From positions 62,001 to 126,000 of the IMG/VR virus record IMGVR_UViG_3300035663_000001: a DNA stretch of 64,000 nt. One strand, 5' to 3'. Positions 55,531-63,499 of the stretch are shown here, piece by piece; the stretch's first letter is position 1, and every line of letters starts with the position of its first letter. The notes beneath the pieces were generated by a model. The model was not told the origin of the DNA. It did not search any database and saw only the letters and a list, made by a program, of their open reading frames with translations. The position numbers and the translations under genes were made by a program. The DNA comes from a virus.

Positions 55531-55923
55531 TTAATAATTTAATGTAAACGTAAAATCATCATAATCAATATCTTCGCCATTTTTAACGGTTCCAAATAAT
55601 TCTAAATTTCTTTGCAGATAATTTCTAATTTGATTAGATAATGGAGAGTACTTATCTGTTAAATGGCTAGGAGCTACTGCTGGATAAGAAACTTTAATTT
55701 TATTACCGTCTCTGACTACATTAATAGCTAAGGTAGCTCTATCCTCTTGTAACATACTAACAAAAGGCATAACACCACTAGTTTCGGTACTAGTAGAAGC
55801 ATTAGCTACTTGTTGCTTAATATAATCTGCTATTTCTTGTTTCATTTCATTAGCATCAATATCAGCATATTTTTTTAATAATTTATTAGCTTGTTTAACT
55901 AGTTGAAGAGTGGCTTTTTTCAT
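55531..55923 (-). CDS. Hypothetical protein, 130 aa
   Basis: N-terminal amphipathic helix (KKATLQLVKQANKLLKKYAD) like those at 27650 and 43895, a low-complexity linker, then a beta-rich domain (RATLAINVVRDGNKIKVSYP) and an acidic end. Possibly virion-associated; unknown. Confidence 0.6.
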   Translation of the reverse strand: MKKATLQLVKQANKLLKKYADIDANEMKQEIADYIKQQVANASTSTETSGVMPFVSMLQEDRATLAINVVRDGNKIKVSYPAVAPSHLTDKYSPLSNQIRNYLQRNLELFGTVKNGEDIDYDDFTFTLNY

Positions 55924-55930
55924 GATCTTT

Positions 55931-57191
55931 AGGCAAGGACACCCTCAGCCTTGTGCTGAGGGAGGAATTGCCTCTCCTTTCTGCTATCTAAATAAATTTT
56001 TAGGTTACACAAAAATTCCTATATATTGATATATCACTACATATGAGGTTATATAGAACGGTCAAACTAAAACTTGATGTCAAGGCAGAAGAAATTCTAC
56101 CTTCACTGCAAGCTTATACTGCTGCTTTTAATCTTGTCTGTCAAATAGGTTACAAGAGCAAAATAACTAATTCTATTAAACTACATAAGCTAACTTACCA
56201 AGACTGTCGAACTAACTTTAACTTACCATCTCAATTAGCAATTTCTGCTAGAACTAAAGCCGCAGAAGCTCTTAAAAGCATTAAAGCTAAAAATAAGTAT
56301 AGCAAATGTCCACAGTCAAAGTTAGCTGCCATTCGACTAGATTGTAATAGCTACTCTATCTCTAAATCTGGAGTTGTGTCTATTCTGACTATTGCTGGTA
56401 GAAAGAAAATTAAGCTAGATATTCCTCAGTATTATCAGCATTATTTTACTGATTGGAAGTATACTAGTGCTGACCTTCTGATTAAGAAGAATACTATCTA
56501 TTTGCATATCTCTTTTGAGAAAGAAAGAGAAGACGTAAAGGTTAATGGTAAGTTTTTAGGAGTTGATCGAGGTATCAAAAAGTTAGCCGTTACTTCAGAT
56601 AATAAGTTTTATTGCGGAAGTAAACTTAAGTCAATATGTCACAAGTATAAAGCATTAAGGAGAAAATTACAGAAAGTTGGTAGTCCATCTGCTAAAAGGC
56701 ATCTTAGAAACCTTTCAGGTAAAGAAAAACGGTTTAAAGCAGACATTAACCATCAGATTAGTAAACAGATTATTAATAGTTTAAATCCAGGTGATACCGT
56801 AGTACTAGAAAAGTTAATTGGTATTAGAAGATCACGTATGAGAAAACCTCAAAGATCAGCCTTGAATAGTTGGAATTATTATCAACTAGAGCAGTTCCTA
56901 ACCTATAAAGGTCAGGCAAAAGGCATACAAGTAGTCCATGTTAATCCTGCTTATACCAGTCAACAATGTAGTAAATGCGGGTTTACTGAGAAGAAAAACA
57001 GGAAGACTCAGGTTAGTTTTTGTTGTCAACAATGTGGATTTAAACTAAATGCAGACTTAAATGCTAGTAGAAATATTAGCAGACGAGCATTAGATGACTA
57101 TATGTTATTTAATGGGGCTGAAGTCAATCAGCCTATGGTAAGAGCAGCGAAGCTACTTACAAGCCACCAGCCTTGTGCTGGTGATAATTGA
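55931..57191 (+). mobile_element. IS200/IS605-family element with tnpB only
   Basis: Left-end hairpin CCCTCAGC (55942-55949) / GCTGAGGG (55955-55962), and right-end hairpin CACCAGC (57165-57171) / GCTGGTG (57177-57183), both with the loop CTTGT. Such subterminal hairpins are recognised by the Y1 transposase, which is missing here, so movement would need one in trans. Confidence 0.75.
56043..57191 (+). CDS. tnpB: TnpB RNA-guided nuclease (IS605 type)
   Basis: 382 residues. RuvC residues in L-G-V-D-R-G-I-K-K, V-V-L-E-K-L and N-A-D-L-N-A-S-R-N; zinc finger C-S-K-C-G ... C-Q-Q-C-G. Intact, so probably active with an omega RNA from the right end, whose hairpin overlaps the last codons. Only distantly similar to the IS607-linked TnpB at 37275. 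Confidence 0.9.
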   Translation: MRLYRTVKLKLDVKAEEILPSLQAYTAAFNLVCQIGYKSKITNSIKLHKLTYQDCRTNFNLPSQLAISARTKAAEALKSIKAKNKYSKCPQSKLAAIRLDCNSYSISKSGVVSILTIAGRKKIKLDIPQYYQHYFTDWKYTSADLLIKKNTIYLHISFEKEREDVKVNGKFLGVDRGIKKLAVTSDNKFYCGSKLKSICHKYKALRRKLQKVGSPSAKRHLRNLSGKEKRFKADINHQISKQIINSLNPGDTVVLEKLIGIRRSRMRKPQRSALNSWNYYQLEQFLTYKGQAKGIQVVHVNPAYTSQQCSKCGFTEKKNRKTQVSFCCQQCGFKLNADLNASRNISRRALDDYMLFNGAEVNQPMVRAAKLLTSHQPCAGDN

Positions 57192-57221
57192 CAAAATTAA
57201 TGTGATTTTAGTGGCATAATT

Positions 57222-57539
57222 ATGGCAAAAGAAATAATACGATTTAGCAATAAGATTCTCTATTTCGAGGATGACCATCTCCATCGAGAAGATGGTCCAG
57301 CCATCGAGTTTGCAGATGGTTCTCAAGAATGGTATTTTAACGATCAACGTCATCGAGAAGGAGGCCCCGCCATAGAATGGTCTGATGGCAGTAAAGCTTG
57401 GTATCTTCATGGTCAACGACATCGAGAAGATGGGCCAGCAGCCGAATATTCTAGCGGTTTTAAAGCTTGGTTTATTAATGATAAACAATATTCAGAAGAA
57501 GACTATTGGCGAGTGGTTAAATTAAAAACTTTATGGTGA
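57222..57539 (+). CDS. HREDGPA-repeat protein, 3 units
   Basis: Leader MAKEIIRFSNKILYFEDD, different from the MQEI type. Units HREDGPAIEF, HREGGPAIEW, HREDGPAAEY; tail YSEEDYWRVVKLKTLW. First gene right of the IS605 element. Confidence 0.84.
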   Translation: MAKEIIRFSNKILYFEDDHLHREDGPAIEFADGSQEWYFNDQRHREGGPAIEWSDGSKAWYLHGQRHREDGPAAEYSSGFKAWFINDKQYSEEDYWRVVKLKTLW

Positions 57540-57543
57540 AGTT

Positions 57544-57858
57544 ATGCAAGAAATTAAAGAAGATCACTGGGGAAAATATTATTATTGGAGTGATCGTCTC
57601 CATCGAGAAGATGGCCCTGCGATAAAATTTTTTAATGGCGATGAACATTGGTATCTTCATGGCTCTCGTCATCGAGAAGATAGACCAGCCGTAGAATATG
57701 CTAATGGAACTAAATATTGGTATCTTCATGGTCAACGACATCGAGAAGATGGACCAGCCATAGAATGGTCTAATGGAGATAAAGAGTGGTACCTTCAAGG
57801 TAAACAATATACAGAAGAAGAATATTGGCGGCTAGTTAAATTAAAAGCTTTATGGTGA
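57544..57858 (+). CDS. HREDGPA-repeat protein, 3 units
   Basis: Units HREDGPAIKF, HREDRPAVEY, HREDGPAIEW; tail YTEEEYWRLVKLKALW. Ends TGA. Confidence 0.85.
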   Translation: MQEIKEDHWGKYYYWSDRLHREDGPAIKFFNGDEHWYLHGSRHREDRPAVEYANGTKYWYLHGQRHREDGPAIEWSNGDKEWYLQGKQYTEEEYWRLVKLKALW

Positions 57859-57861
57859 AGT

Positions 57862-58248
57862 ATGCAAGAAATTAAGATAGATAAAGATGGAACTAAAAGA
57901 TATTATTGGAATGGTTAGCTGCATCGAGAAGATGGTCCAGCCATAGAATGGCCTAATGGAACTAAAGAGTGGTATTTTCATAATCAACTCCATCGAAAAG
58001 ATGGTCCAGCCCTAGAATATAATAATGGATCTAAAGAGTGGTATTTTTATGGAAAGTACCACCGAGAAGATGGCCCGGCCAGAGAATATGCTGATGGAAG
58101 TAAAATATGGTGTCTTCATGGTCTTTTCCATCGAGAAGATGGCCCGGCTATCGAATATGCTAATGGAGATAAATCTTGGTACCTTCACGGTACGCCATAT
58201 TCAGAAGAAGACTATTGGAGAGTGGTTAAATTACAAGCTTTGTGGTAA
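57862..58248 (+). pseudogene. HREDGPA-repeat gene with an in-frame TAG
   Basis: Leader MQEIKIDKDGTKRYYWNG is followed by TAG at 57916-57918 where sister genes have CAG or CAA (Gln). Four intact units (AIEW, ALEY, AREY, AIEY) and the tail YSEEDYWRVVKLQALW follow, so the rest has not decayed. A recent nonsense mutation, unless TAG is suppressed. Confidence 0.8.
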
Positions 58249-58251
58249 AGT

Positions 58252-58638
58252 ATGCAAGAAATTAAAATAGATGAATTTGGTAATAAAAGATATTATTGGA
58301 ATGGTATCATACATCGAGAAGACGGTCCGGCAATAGAGTATATTAATGGGGATAAATATTGGTATTGTCATGGGCGATGGCATAGAGAAGACGGCCCAGC
58401 GATAGATAGTTCCCTTGATGGAAAACATTGGTATCTTCATAGTCAACGTCATCGAGAAGACGGTCCGGCGATAGAATATGCTGATGGTAGTAAAGAATAT
58501 TGGATTCATGGAAAACGCCATCGAGAAGATGGCCCTGCTCTAGAATATTCTAATAAAATGAAAGAATGGTACCTTCAAGGTAAACAATATTCAGAGCAAG
58601 AATATTGGCGAGTGGTTAAATTGAAAGCTTTATGGTAA
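58252..58638 (+). CDS. HREDGPA-repeat protein, 4 units
   Basis: Units HREDGPAIEY, HREDGPAIDS (spacer SLDGKHW), HREDGPAIEY, HREDGPALEY; tail YSEQEYWRVVKLKALW. Confidence 0.85.
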   Translation: MQEIKIDEFGNKRYYWNGIIHREDGPAIEYINGDKYWYCHGRWHREDGPAIDSSLDGKHWYLHSQRHREDGPAIEYADGSKEYWIHGKRHREDGPALEYSNKMKEWYLQGKQYSEQEYWRVVKLKALW

Positions 58639-58643
58639 AATTT

Positions 58644-58961
58644 ATGCAAAAAATTAAGATAGATAAATTCGGCAATAAAGAATACTATTGGAATGGTGAA
58701 TTACATCGAGAAGATGGACCCGCAGTAGAATGTGCTAATGGAGATAAAGAATGGTATTTTAATGACCGATATCATCGAGAAGATGGTCCAGCGGTAGAAT
58801 TTATTTCTGGATATAAATCTTGGTGGTTTCATGGTCAACGTCATCGAGAAGATGGTCCAGCAGTAGAATATGCTAATGGTCATAAAGAATGGTGGATTAG
58901 ACATATTCAGTATTCTGAAGAAAATTATTGGAGAGTAGTAAAGCTCAAAGTTTTATGGTAA
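58644..58961 (+). CDS. HREDGPA-repeat protein, 3 units
   Basis: The start at 58644 (MQKIKIDKFG) is preferred; an in-frame ATG at 58632 overlaps the previous stop. Units AVEC, AVEF, AVEY; tail YSEENYWRVVKLKVLW. Confidence 0.84.
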   Translation: MQKIKIDKFGNKEYYWNGELHREDGPAVECANGDKEWYFNDRYHREDGPAVEFISGYKSWWFHGQRHREDGPAVEYANGHKEWWIRHIQYSEENYWRVVKLKVLW

Positions 58962-58964
58962 AGT

Positions 58965-59420
58965 ATGCAAGAAATTATAATAGATGAACTTGGGACTAAA
59001 AGATACTATTGGAATGATGAATTGCATCGAGAAGATGGTCCAGCGATAGAATATTTTAATGGAGACAAATTTTGGTATTTTCATGGACAATGTCATCGAG
59101 AAGATAAACCAGCTATAGAATGTAATAATGGTGATCAAGAGTGGTGGATTTATGATAAATTACATCGAGCAGATGGTCCAGCAATAGACTTTATTAGTGG
59201 CCGTCAAGAATGGTGGATTCATGGTAAAAAACATCGAGAAGGTGGTCCAGCCATCATCTGGGATGATGGCTATAAAGCTTGGTATATATCAGGCCAACGA
59301 CATCGAGAAGATGGTCCGGCCATAGAATATAGTAATGGGTATAAAGAATGGTATCTTCACGGTACACCATATACAGAAGAAGATTATTGGAGAGTAGTTA
59401 AATTAAAAGCTTTATGGTAA
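58965..59420 (+). CDS. HREDGPA-repeat protein, 5 units
   Basis: Units HREDGPAIEY, HREDKPAIEC, HRADGPAIDF, HREGGPAIIW, HREDGPAIEY; tail YTEEDYWRVVKLKALW. Last member in the window; its end overlaps the GIY-YIG gene by 9 bases. Confidence 0.85.
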   Translation: MQEIIIDELGTKRYYWNDELHREDGPAIEYFNGDKFWYFHGQCHREDKPAIECNNGDQEWWIYDKLHRADGPAIDFISGRQEWWIHGKKHREGGPAIIWDDGYKAWYISGQRHREDGPAIEYSNGYKEWYLHGTPYTEEDYWRVVKLKALW

Positions 59421-60077
59421 ATTAATATTCGTAATATGACTCCAAGTTTTTCCAGTAATAATTTTTTTAATGGCAGCTCGACTCACATTAAATAATTGAG
59501 CTAATTGTTGTTGACTATAATTTTTTCTATATAATTCCACTATTTTTAACACTTGCTCTCCCTTAAGTTTAGCTTGACTGGTTTTTTCTCCTACCGGAAT
59601 TTTCCTATTAGGAAATTTTCTACCGACATTAATCTGATGTCCTTTTTTAAATCCATGGGTAATTCCTATTTTTCCTTTTAACCAAGAGGGTTGCCCCGGC
59701 TTAAAACTTCCACTATTAGGTTTAATGATACCTTTAGTTCCCTTATTCCATGCAGAACACACTGGTTTATTATTACCACCAATAGTCGCATTATATCCAA
59801 ATGGTGCTTGCGATTGATATTGAGCAATTAATTCAATTTCTGACTCATTGGCTAAATTTAAACTAGTTGTGGTAGCAATTACTTCAAAAGTAAAATTTTC
59901 TACCCCATATTTCTTAATAGCTTTAGAAATTAACATTAATGGAGAAAGGTGACGGGCATCAATTTTATGCCGGCGCCACCTTTGTTTCGGATTTTTTGTT
60001 TGACCAATATAAATTTTATTATTTACTTGATTGATGATCCGATATAGATAATAGGAGATATTTTGCATATCTCCCAT
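59412..60077 (-). CDS. GIY-YIG homing endonuclease
   Basis: 221 residues. GIY-YIG core Y-Y-L-Y-R-I ... K-I-Y-I-G-Q-T, with R in R-W-R-R-H and E in the later helix. NUMOD-like G-K-G repeats (W-N-K-G-T-K-G, W-L-K-G-K-I-G) and a C-terminal helix-turn-helix (SQQQLAQLFNVSRAAIKKI) bind DNA. Placed at the edge of a repeat block. Confidence 0.88.
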   Translation of the reverse strand: MGDMQNISYYLYRIINQVNNKIYIGQTKNPKQRWRRHKIDARHLSPLMLISKAIKKYGVENFTFEVIATTTSLNLANESEIELIAQYQSQAPFGYNATIGGNNKPVCSAWNKGTKGIIKPNSGSFKPGQPSWLKGKIGITHGFKKGHQINVGRKFPNRKIPVGEKTSQAKLKGEQVLKIVELYRKNYSQQQLAQLFNVSRAAIKKIITGKTWSHITNINLP

Positions 60078-60084
60078 ATATCAA

Positions 60085-61014
60085 TTATAGTTGAGTCCAT
60101 TCAAACGTAGTAGTATTAAAGGACCAAGTATCATTATAGACGACATCGTATCCATTAGTACCACCTGTTAGAATAACTCGGCTGGATTGAATATCATACA
60201 CCATCATGGCGCCTACTCGACCCGGAGGATTATTAGCCGGGGCTCTCTTAGTCCAAGCCGTACGACCAGCATTCAATGTCCAAGTCTCACTGGGTAACAC
60301 GTCAGAGTTATTAGCACCACCAAATAAAACCCATAAGTTATTGGCAGGGTCATAGGTTAAACAACCACCATAACGAGCAGAAGGGGGAGTGGTGGGGGTG
60401 TTTTGGGTCCACGTAGTACCGTTAAACGACCACGTATCACCAAACATCTCATTCGTTCCTAATCCACCAAACAATACACAATTGCTATTACCACCACTAA
60501 ACATAAAGTCAGTGCGAGCGGCTGGTTTAGCAGCGGGAGCTAATAACGTCCAGGTTTTTAAATTACCATCCCATTGCCAAGTTTCATCTAATACATTGTT
60601 TTCATTGCAACCACCAAACATAATTGCTTTTGGGGCCGCCACGTTTAATAAAGCTAATTTAGCTTTATAACGAGCAAAGGGTGATGTTGGTGGAGCTTCT
60701 TTTGTCCAAGAAACGCTAGCATTGCCAACAGTCCAGGTATCTCCTAAGACACCAGTTTCTCCCTTACCACCATACATTAAGGCGTTATATCCATCATAAC
60801 ACATGGCCATATCAATTCTAGTTGGTAATGGACCACTACCTAGCGCAGAAATTGGTCGACTCCAGTCAGTACCTGACCATTTCTCAGTAAAGTTTAAAAA
60901 GCTGGAATCAGCCGGGTAATTTCCTGTGTTTAGTAACACCACTTTATTACCAGCAAAAGCGGTAGTGGCAGCAATTCCGGCATAAGAACAACGAAGGGGA
61001 TTATTAGTTGGCAT
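60085..61014 (-). CDS. Kelch-repeat beta-propeller protein
   Basis: 309 residues with at least five Kelch-type blades, each with G-G and a D/E-T-W followed by W (MYGGKGETGVLGDTW, MFGGCNENNVLDETW, LFGGLGTNEMFGDTW). No signal peptide. Such propellers bind proteins or sugars; a tail-fibre or adhesin-like role is possible. Minus strand, beside the GIY-YIG gene. Confidence 0.82.
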   Translation of the reverse strand: MPTNNPLRCSYAGIAATTAFAGNKVVLLNTGNYPADSSFLNFTEKWSGTDWSRPISALGSGPLPTRIDMAMCYDGYNALMYGGKGETGVLGDTWTVGNASVSWTKEAPPTSPFARYKAKLALLNVAAPKAIMFGGCNENNVLDETWQWDGNLKTWTLLAPAAKPAARTDFMFSGGNSNCVLFGGLGTNEMFGDTWSFNGTTWTQNTPTTPPSARYGGCLTYDPANNLWVLFGGANNSDVLPSETWTLNAGRTAWTKRAPANNPPGRVGAMMVYDIQSSRVILTGGTNGYDVVYNDTWSFNTTTFEWTQL

Positions 61015-61152
61015 TTTATCTCCATCTAGATATTGACGGCTTCTAGCTGCCGTTATATTAACCTAACTTTATGTGAAAGAATACATAGAAATTGATAGAA
61101 TCAAAACTTACGCTCCACCAAATATTTGAGTATTTTTAAAAATTTCTGTCTC

Positions 61153-61180
61153 TTGACAAGTATTTTGTAAAATTTAACTT
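61153..61180 (+). promoter_or_regulatory. Possible promoter for the EF-Ts gene
   Basis: TTGACA (61153-61158) with a weak -10 (TAACTT, 61175-61180, spacer 16). It lies directly upstream of E element copy 4. Confidence 0.45.
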
Positions 61181-61193
61181 TAACCCGGCAACA

Positions 61194-61223
61194 ATGGAAG
61201 CTGGGATCCTTAAATATTCAGAC
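61194..61223 (+). ncRNA. E element, copy 4, in the EF-Ts leader
   Basis: Stem CTGGG/TTCAG around ATCCTTAAATA. Compared with copies 1-3, the third base pair changed from A-T to G-C and two others became G-U. If translated it would add MEAGILKYSDTYEDI in frame to EF-Ts. Confidence 0.6.
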
Positions 61224-61238
61224 ACCTACGAGGACATA

Positions 61239-62105
61239 ATGCTCAATAAACAAGAATTAATTAAAGAATTACGAAGATTAACTTCGGCTGGCATGTCAGA
61301 TTGCTTAGCGGCGCTCCAAGAAGCTAATTGGGATCTAACACAAGCCGTAGATATAGTAAAAATTAAAGGACTCAATGTAGTCTCTAATCGAGACACTAAT
61401 GTAGTTAGAGAAGGGGTAGTCTCTATTTTAGATTTACCAACCGCCAAAATTATGGTCGAAATAAATTGTCAAACAGATTTTGTGGCTCGGTCCAAAGAAT
61501 TTAAAGACTTTACTCAAGTAACTTTGCACACAATTAAAGATTGTGTGGTAAAAAACATGCCCTTTTCAGTATCACTGGTCGAAGATGCTAGAAAGACATT
61601 AATGTCTATTACTAAAGAAAATATTGTAGTTTCTCGATGGTGGGTACAAGAAAGTTTGTCTCCGACAGCCGTTGTTTGCTCTTATTTACATTCCAATGAG
61701 AAAATTGGAGTCCTCTTAACTCTTCAATCTGCTTCCTTAGTAACAGGTTCAGCTTTAGCATTACAATGTCTACAACTAGAATCATTAGGCGCAGAATTAG
61801 CGATGCAGGTGGCCGCCATGAATCCTTTAGCCGTCTCTCCTGAACAACTTGACACTGCCACGGTAGAGAGACAAGAGCATATTTTTAAAGCTCAATTACA
61901 AGAATTAAATAAGCCAGAAGCCGCTTGGCCTAAGATTTTAGCAGGTAAATTTAATAAATGGCATCAAGAAGTATGTCTGTTAAATCAAGAATCGGTGGTG
62001 TTTCCTAAAACCAGCGTGGCTCAAGTCTTAGAAAAAGCTGAGAAATCAATAGCACCAGGTATTACTGTTGTTAACTTTATCAGATGTCAAGTAGGTGAAT
62101 GCTGA
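61239..62105 (+). CDS. tsf: Elongation factor Ts
   Basis: 288 residues from ATG 61239 (GAGG upstream); an in-frame ATG at 61194 lies in the E element and is less likely. N-terminal UBA-like domain (LIKELRRLTSAGMSDCLAAL ... W-D-L-T-Q-A-V) and the signature N-C-Q-T-D-F-V-A-R that touches EF-Tu, followed by the dimerisation region. EF-Ts recycles EF-Tu-GDP and is also a subunit of some phage RNA replicases. Huge phages sometimes encode it. Confidence 0.9.
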   Translation: MLNKQELIKELRRLTSAGMSDCLAALQEANWDLTQAVDIVKIKGLNVVSNRDTNVVREGVVSILDLPTAKIMVEINCQTDFVARSKEFKDFTQVTLHTIKDCVVKNMPFSVSLVEDARKTLMSITKENIVVSRWWVQESLSPTAVVCSYLHSNEKIGVLLTLQSASLVTGSALALQCLQLESLGAELAMQVAAMNPLAVSPEQLDTATVERQEHIFKAQLQELNKPEAAWPKILAGKFNKWHQEVCLLNQESVVFPKTSVAQVLEKAEKSIAPGITVVNFIRCQVGEC

Positions 62106-62146
62106 TTCTTTAAAAGATTATAATTTACAATTAAAGCCACAAAATC

Positions 62147-62512
62147 ATGAATAAAAAACAATTATTGCAAGAAATGCAAGAGAGTATTGGTACTAAAGAC
62201 CCAATCGTCTTTTTTTCGCAGATGGTAAATGTTTTCGACCTTCTATTTTCTAAAATAGAAGAATTAGAACAACAATTATCAAAAATTAAAAATCAATCCG
62301 CCCTTTCCATTCAATGGGATCCTAAATTAGCCTTGATAATGATTGCTAAGGAAATCAATAATTTACGAGCCTTAGATAAAGAAACTTATGCTTCTGAAAT
62401 TGCTCAGTTAAAACAAGCCTATTCAGAAGATAAAGTAACACAATCTTATCCAGAATTTTGTCAATTCTGGGAAAACACCTTAGGTTGGCACCCCTTTATC
62501 GATTATAAATAA
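62147..62512 (+). CDS. Hypothetical protein, 121 aa
   Basis: Helical, with a coiled stretch (LLFSKIEELEQQLSKIKN) and an aromatic end (FCQFWENTLGWHPFIDYK). Unknown function; one base before the next gene. Confidence 0.6.
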   Translation: MNKKQLLQEMQESIGTKDPIVFFSQMVNVFDLLFSKIEELEQQLSKIKNQSALSIQWDPKLALIMIAKEINNLRALDKETYASEIAQLKQAYSEDKVTQSYPEFCQFWENTLGWHPFIDYK

Positions 62513-62513
62513 C

Positions 62514-62906
62514 ATGTTTACTTCCATTGGCAAACTAATTTATAGCCCTCGGAGTCATTTAGGTTCCAATGAGAGATGGCTAGTCTTAATGTGTGACGAT
62601 GAAATTTCTAAATATTATCGTCATATGTTTTATCAGCAGTTTCCATGGAAAGGAAAATTAACTCGCCCGGTCTGGGGCACCCATATCTCTATTATTCGGG
62701 GAGAGAAAATTCCTAATTATCATTTATGGGGATTGCAGGCCAATAAAATTGTGGAATTTCAATACCAACCTGGAGTATTAGATAATGGAGAATACTTTTG
62801 GCTCAAAGTAAAATCTCCTTTTCTCTCAGAAATTAGAGAAACTTATGGTTTGACTAAAGAGCCAAAATTTGGATTTCATCTCACTATAGGAAGAAAATGT
62901 GAATAA
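62514..62906 (+). CDS. 2H phosphoesterase-like protein
   Basis: 130 residues with the two H-x-S/T motifs of 2H phosphoesterases: T-H-I-S-I-I-R-G (about 57-64) and F-H-L-T-I-G-R (about 121-127). Relatives open 2',3'-cyclic phosphates on RNA ends or degrade oligoadenylate and cyclic-nucleotide signals. In a phage it might help RNA repair with the ligase at 7242, or act against a host defence signal; both are inference. Confidence 0.65.
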   Translation: MFTSIGKLIYSPRSHLGSNERWLVLMCDDEISKYYRHMFYQQFPWKGKLTRPVWGTHISIIRGEKIPNYHLWGLQANKIVEFQYQPGVLDNGEYFWLKVKSPFLSEIRETYGLTKEPKFGFHLTIGRKCE

Positions 62907-63138
62907 CTATTGCGATCAACACCAAAACACAGTCGGATCTGATTGTCCTTATTGTGTGAACGAAAAATTAACTTATGAATTGAAAATGATTCAAGAATCT
63001 TTTGTGGCCGCTATTAAAAGTAAAACTAATAAAGGAGGCCAACAAGTCCCCTATCATGGAGATTTTGCTAATATTTCACCTTCTGTCATTCGAGATATGA
63101 CTTTCTATCTCGAAAGATGGGAACAAGTTCTTAAATGA
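62899..63138 (+). CDS. Small zinc-knuckle protein, 79 aa, GTG start
   Basis: GTG start behind GGAAGAAAAT, overlapping the previous gene. N-Y-C-D-Q-H ... C-P-Y-C makes one metal site; the rest is helical. Function unknown. Confidence 0.6.
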   Translation: MNNYCDQHQNTVGSDCPYCVNEKLTYELKMIQESFVAAIKSKTNKGGQQVPYHGDFANISPSVIRDMTFYLERWEQVLK

Positions 63139-63167
63139 GATATATTGTATGTTGCCATTAACAACTT

Positions 63168-63184
63168 TTACCTCTGAGAGGTAA
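63168..63184. promoter_or_regulatory. Palindrome before the GroES gene
   Basis: TTACCTC TGA GAGGTAA, a 7-bp inverted repeat 24 bases upstream of the start. Could be an operator or a small leader hairpin. Confidence 0.4.
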
Positions 63185-63208
63185 GAATAAAACACAAGGA
63201 GTTTAATT

Positions 63209-63499
63209 ATGAGTTTACAGCCATTAAGAGATTTTATTGTCGTCGCTAAACCAGTAGAAGAAGAAAAAACAGAAAGCGGTTTAATTTTTAAACCCGCCAC
63301 AGCCGATTCTAAAGTGTCCAAAAGTAAAGTCTTGGCCGCTGGTTCTGGCAGAGTAACTATGTCGGGAACTGTCGTACCTTTAGAAGTCAAAGAAGGGGAT
63401 ACAGTTTTCTTTAATAAGCACCATGCGACTGAGTTAGCAGATGGTTCGCAAACAGTTTTTCTGTTGAGAGAAGATCAAGTTTTAGCAGTAGTGAAATGA
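63209..63499 (+). CDS. groES: GroES-type co-chaperonin
   Basis: 96 residues, the normal length of Cpn10. P-L-R-D-F-I-V-V start, mobile-loop region (about 16-35, EEEKTESGLIF), V-L-A-A-G-S-G-R and E-G-D-T-V-F-F-N match GroES. It would cap a GroEL ring, probably the host's, to fold phage proteins, as T4 gp31 does. AAGGAG at ideal spacing. Confidence 0.92.
   Translation: MSLQPLRDFIVVAKPVEEEKTESGLIFKPATADSKVSKSKVLAAGSGRVTMSGTVVPLEVKEGDTVFFNKHHATELADGSQTVFLLREDQVLAVVK

Noticed and set aside
57862-58248. Genome-wide recoding of TAG to glutamine
   Set aside because: Several well-supported genes in the window end in TAG (for example 129-473, 10316-10633, 26028-26855), so TAG still serves as a stop.
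4606-59138. Many 60-130 codon open frames on the minus strand across the repeat genes, with F-S-M-x-L-T and I-P-x-F-I-S-I patterns
   Set aside because: They are mirror images of the 69-base repeats: a period divisible by three keeps all frames open. They lack ribosome sites and their products have no independent features.
4029-59420. The regularly spaced CATCGAGAAGATGGTCC DNA repeats as CRISPR arrays
   Set aside because: Spacers are coding and repetitive themselves, the frame is maintained, and there are no cas genes.
4029-59420. Diversity-generating retroelement acting on the repeat genes
   Set aside because: No reverse transcriptase is visible, and variation is spread over silent and coding sites rather than adenine-biased positions.
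61194-61238. EF-Ts starting at 61194
   Set aside because: The first 15 codons coincide with the E element and EF-Ts homology starts at MLNKQELI; GAGG precedes 61239.
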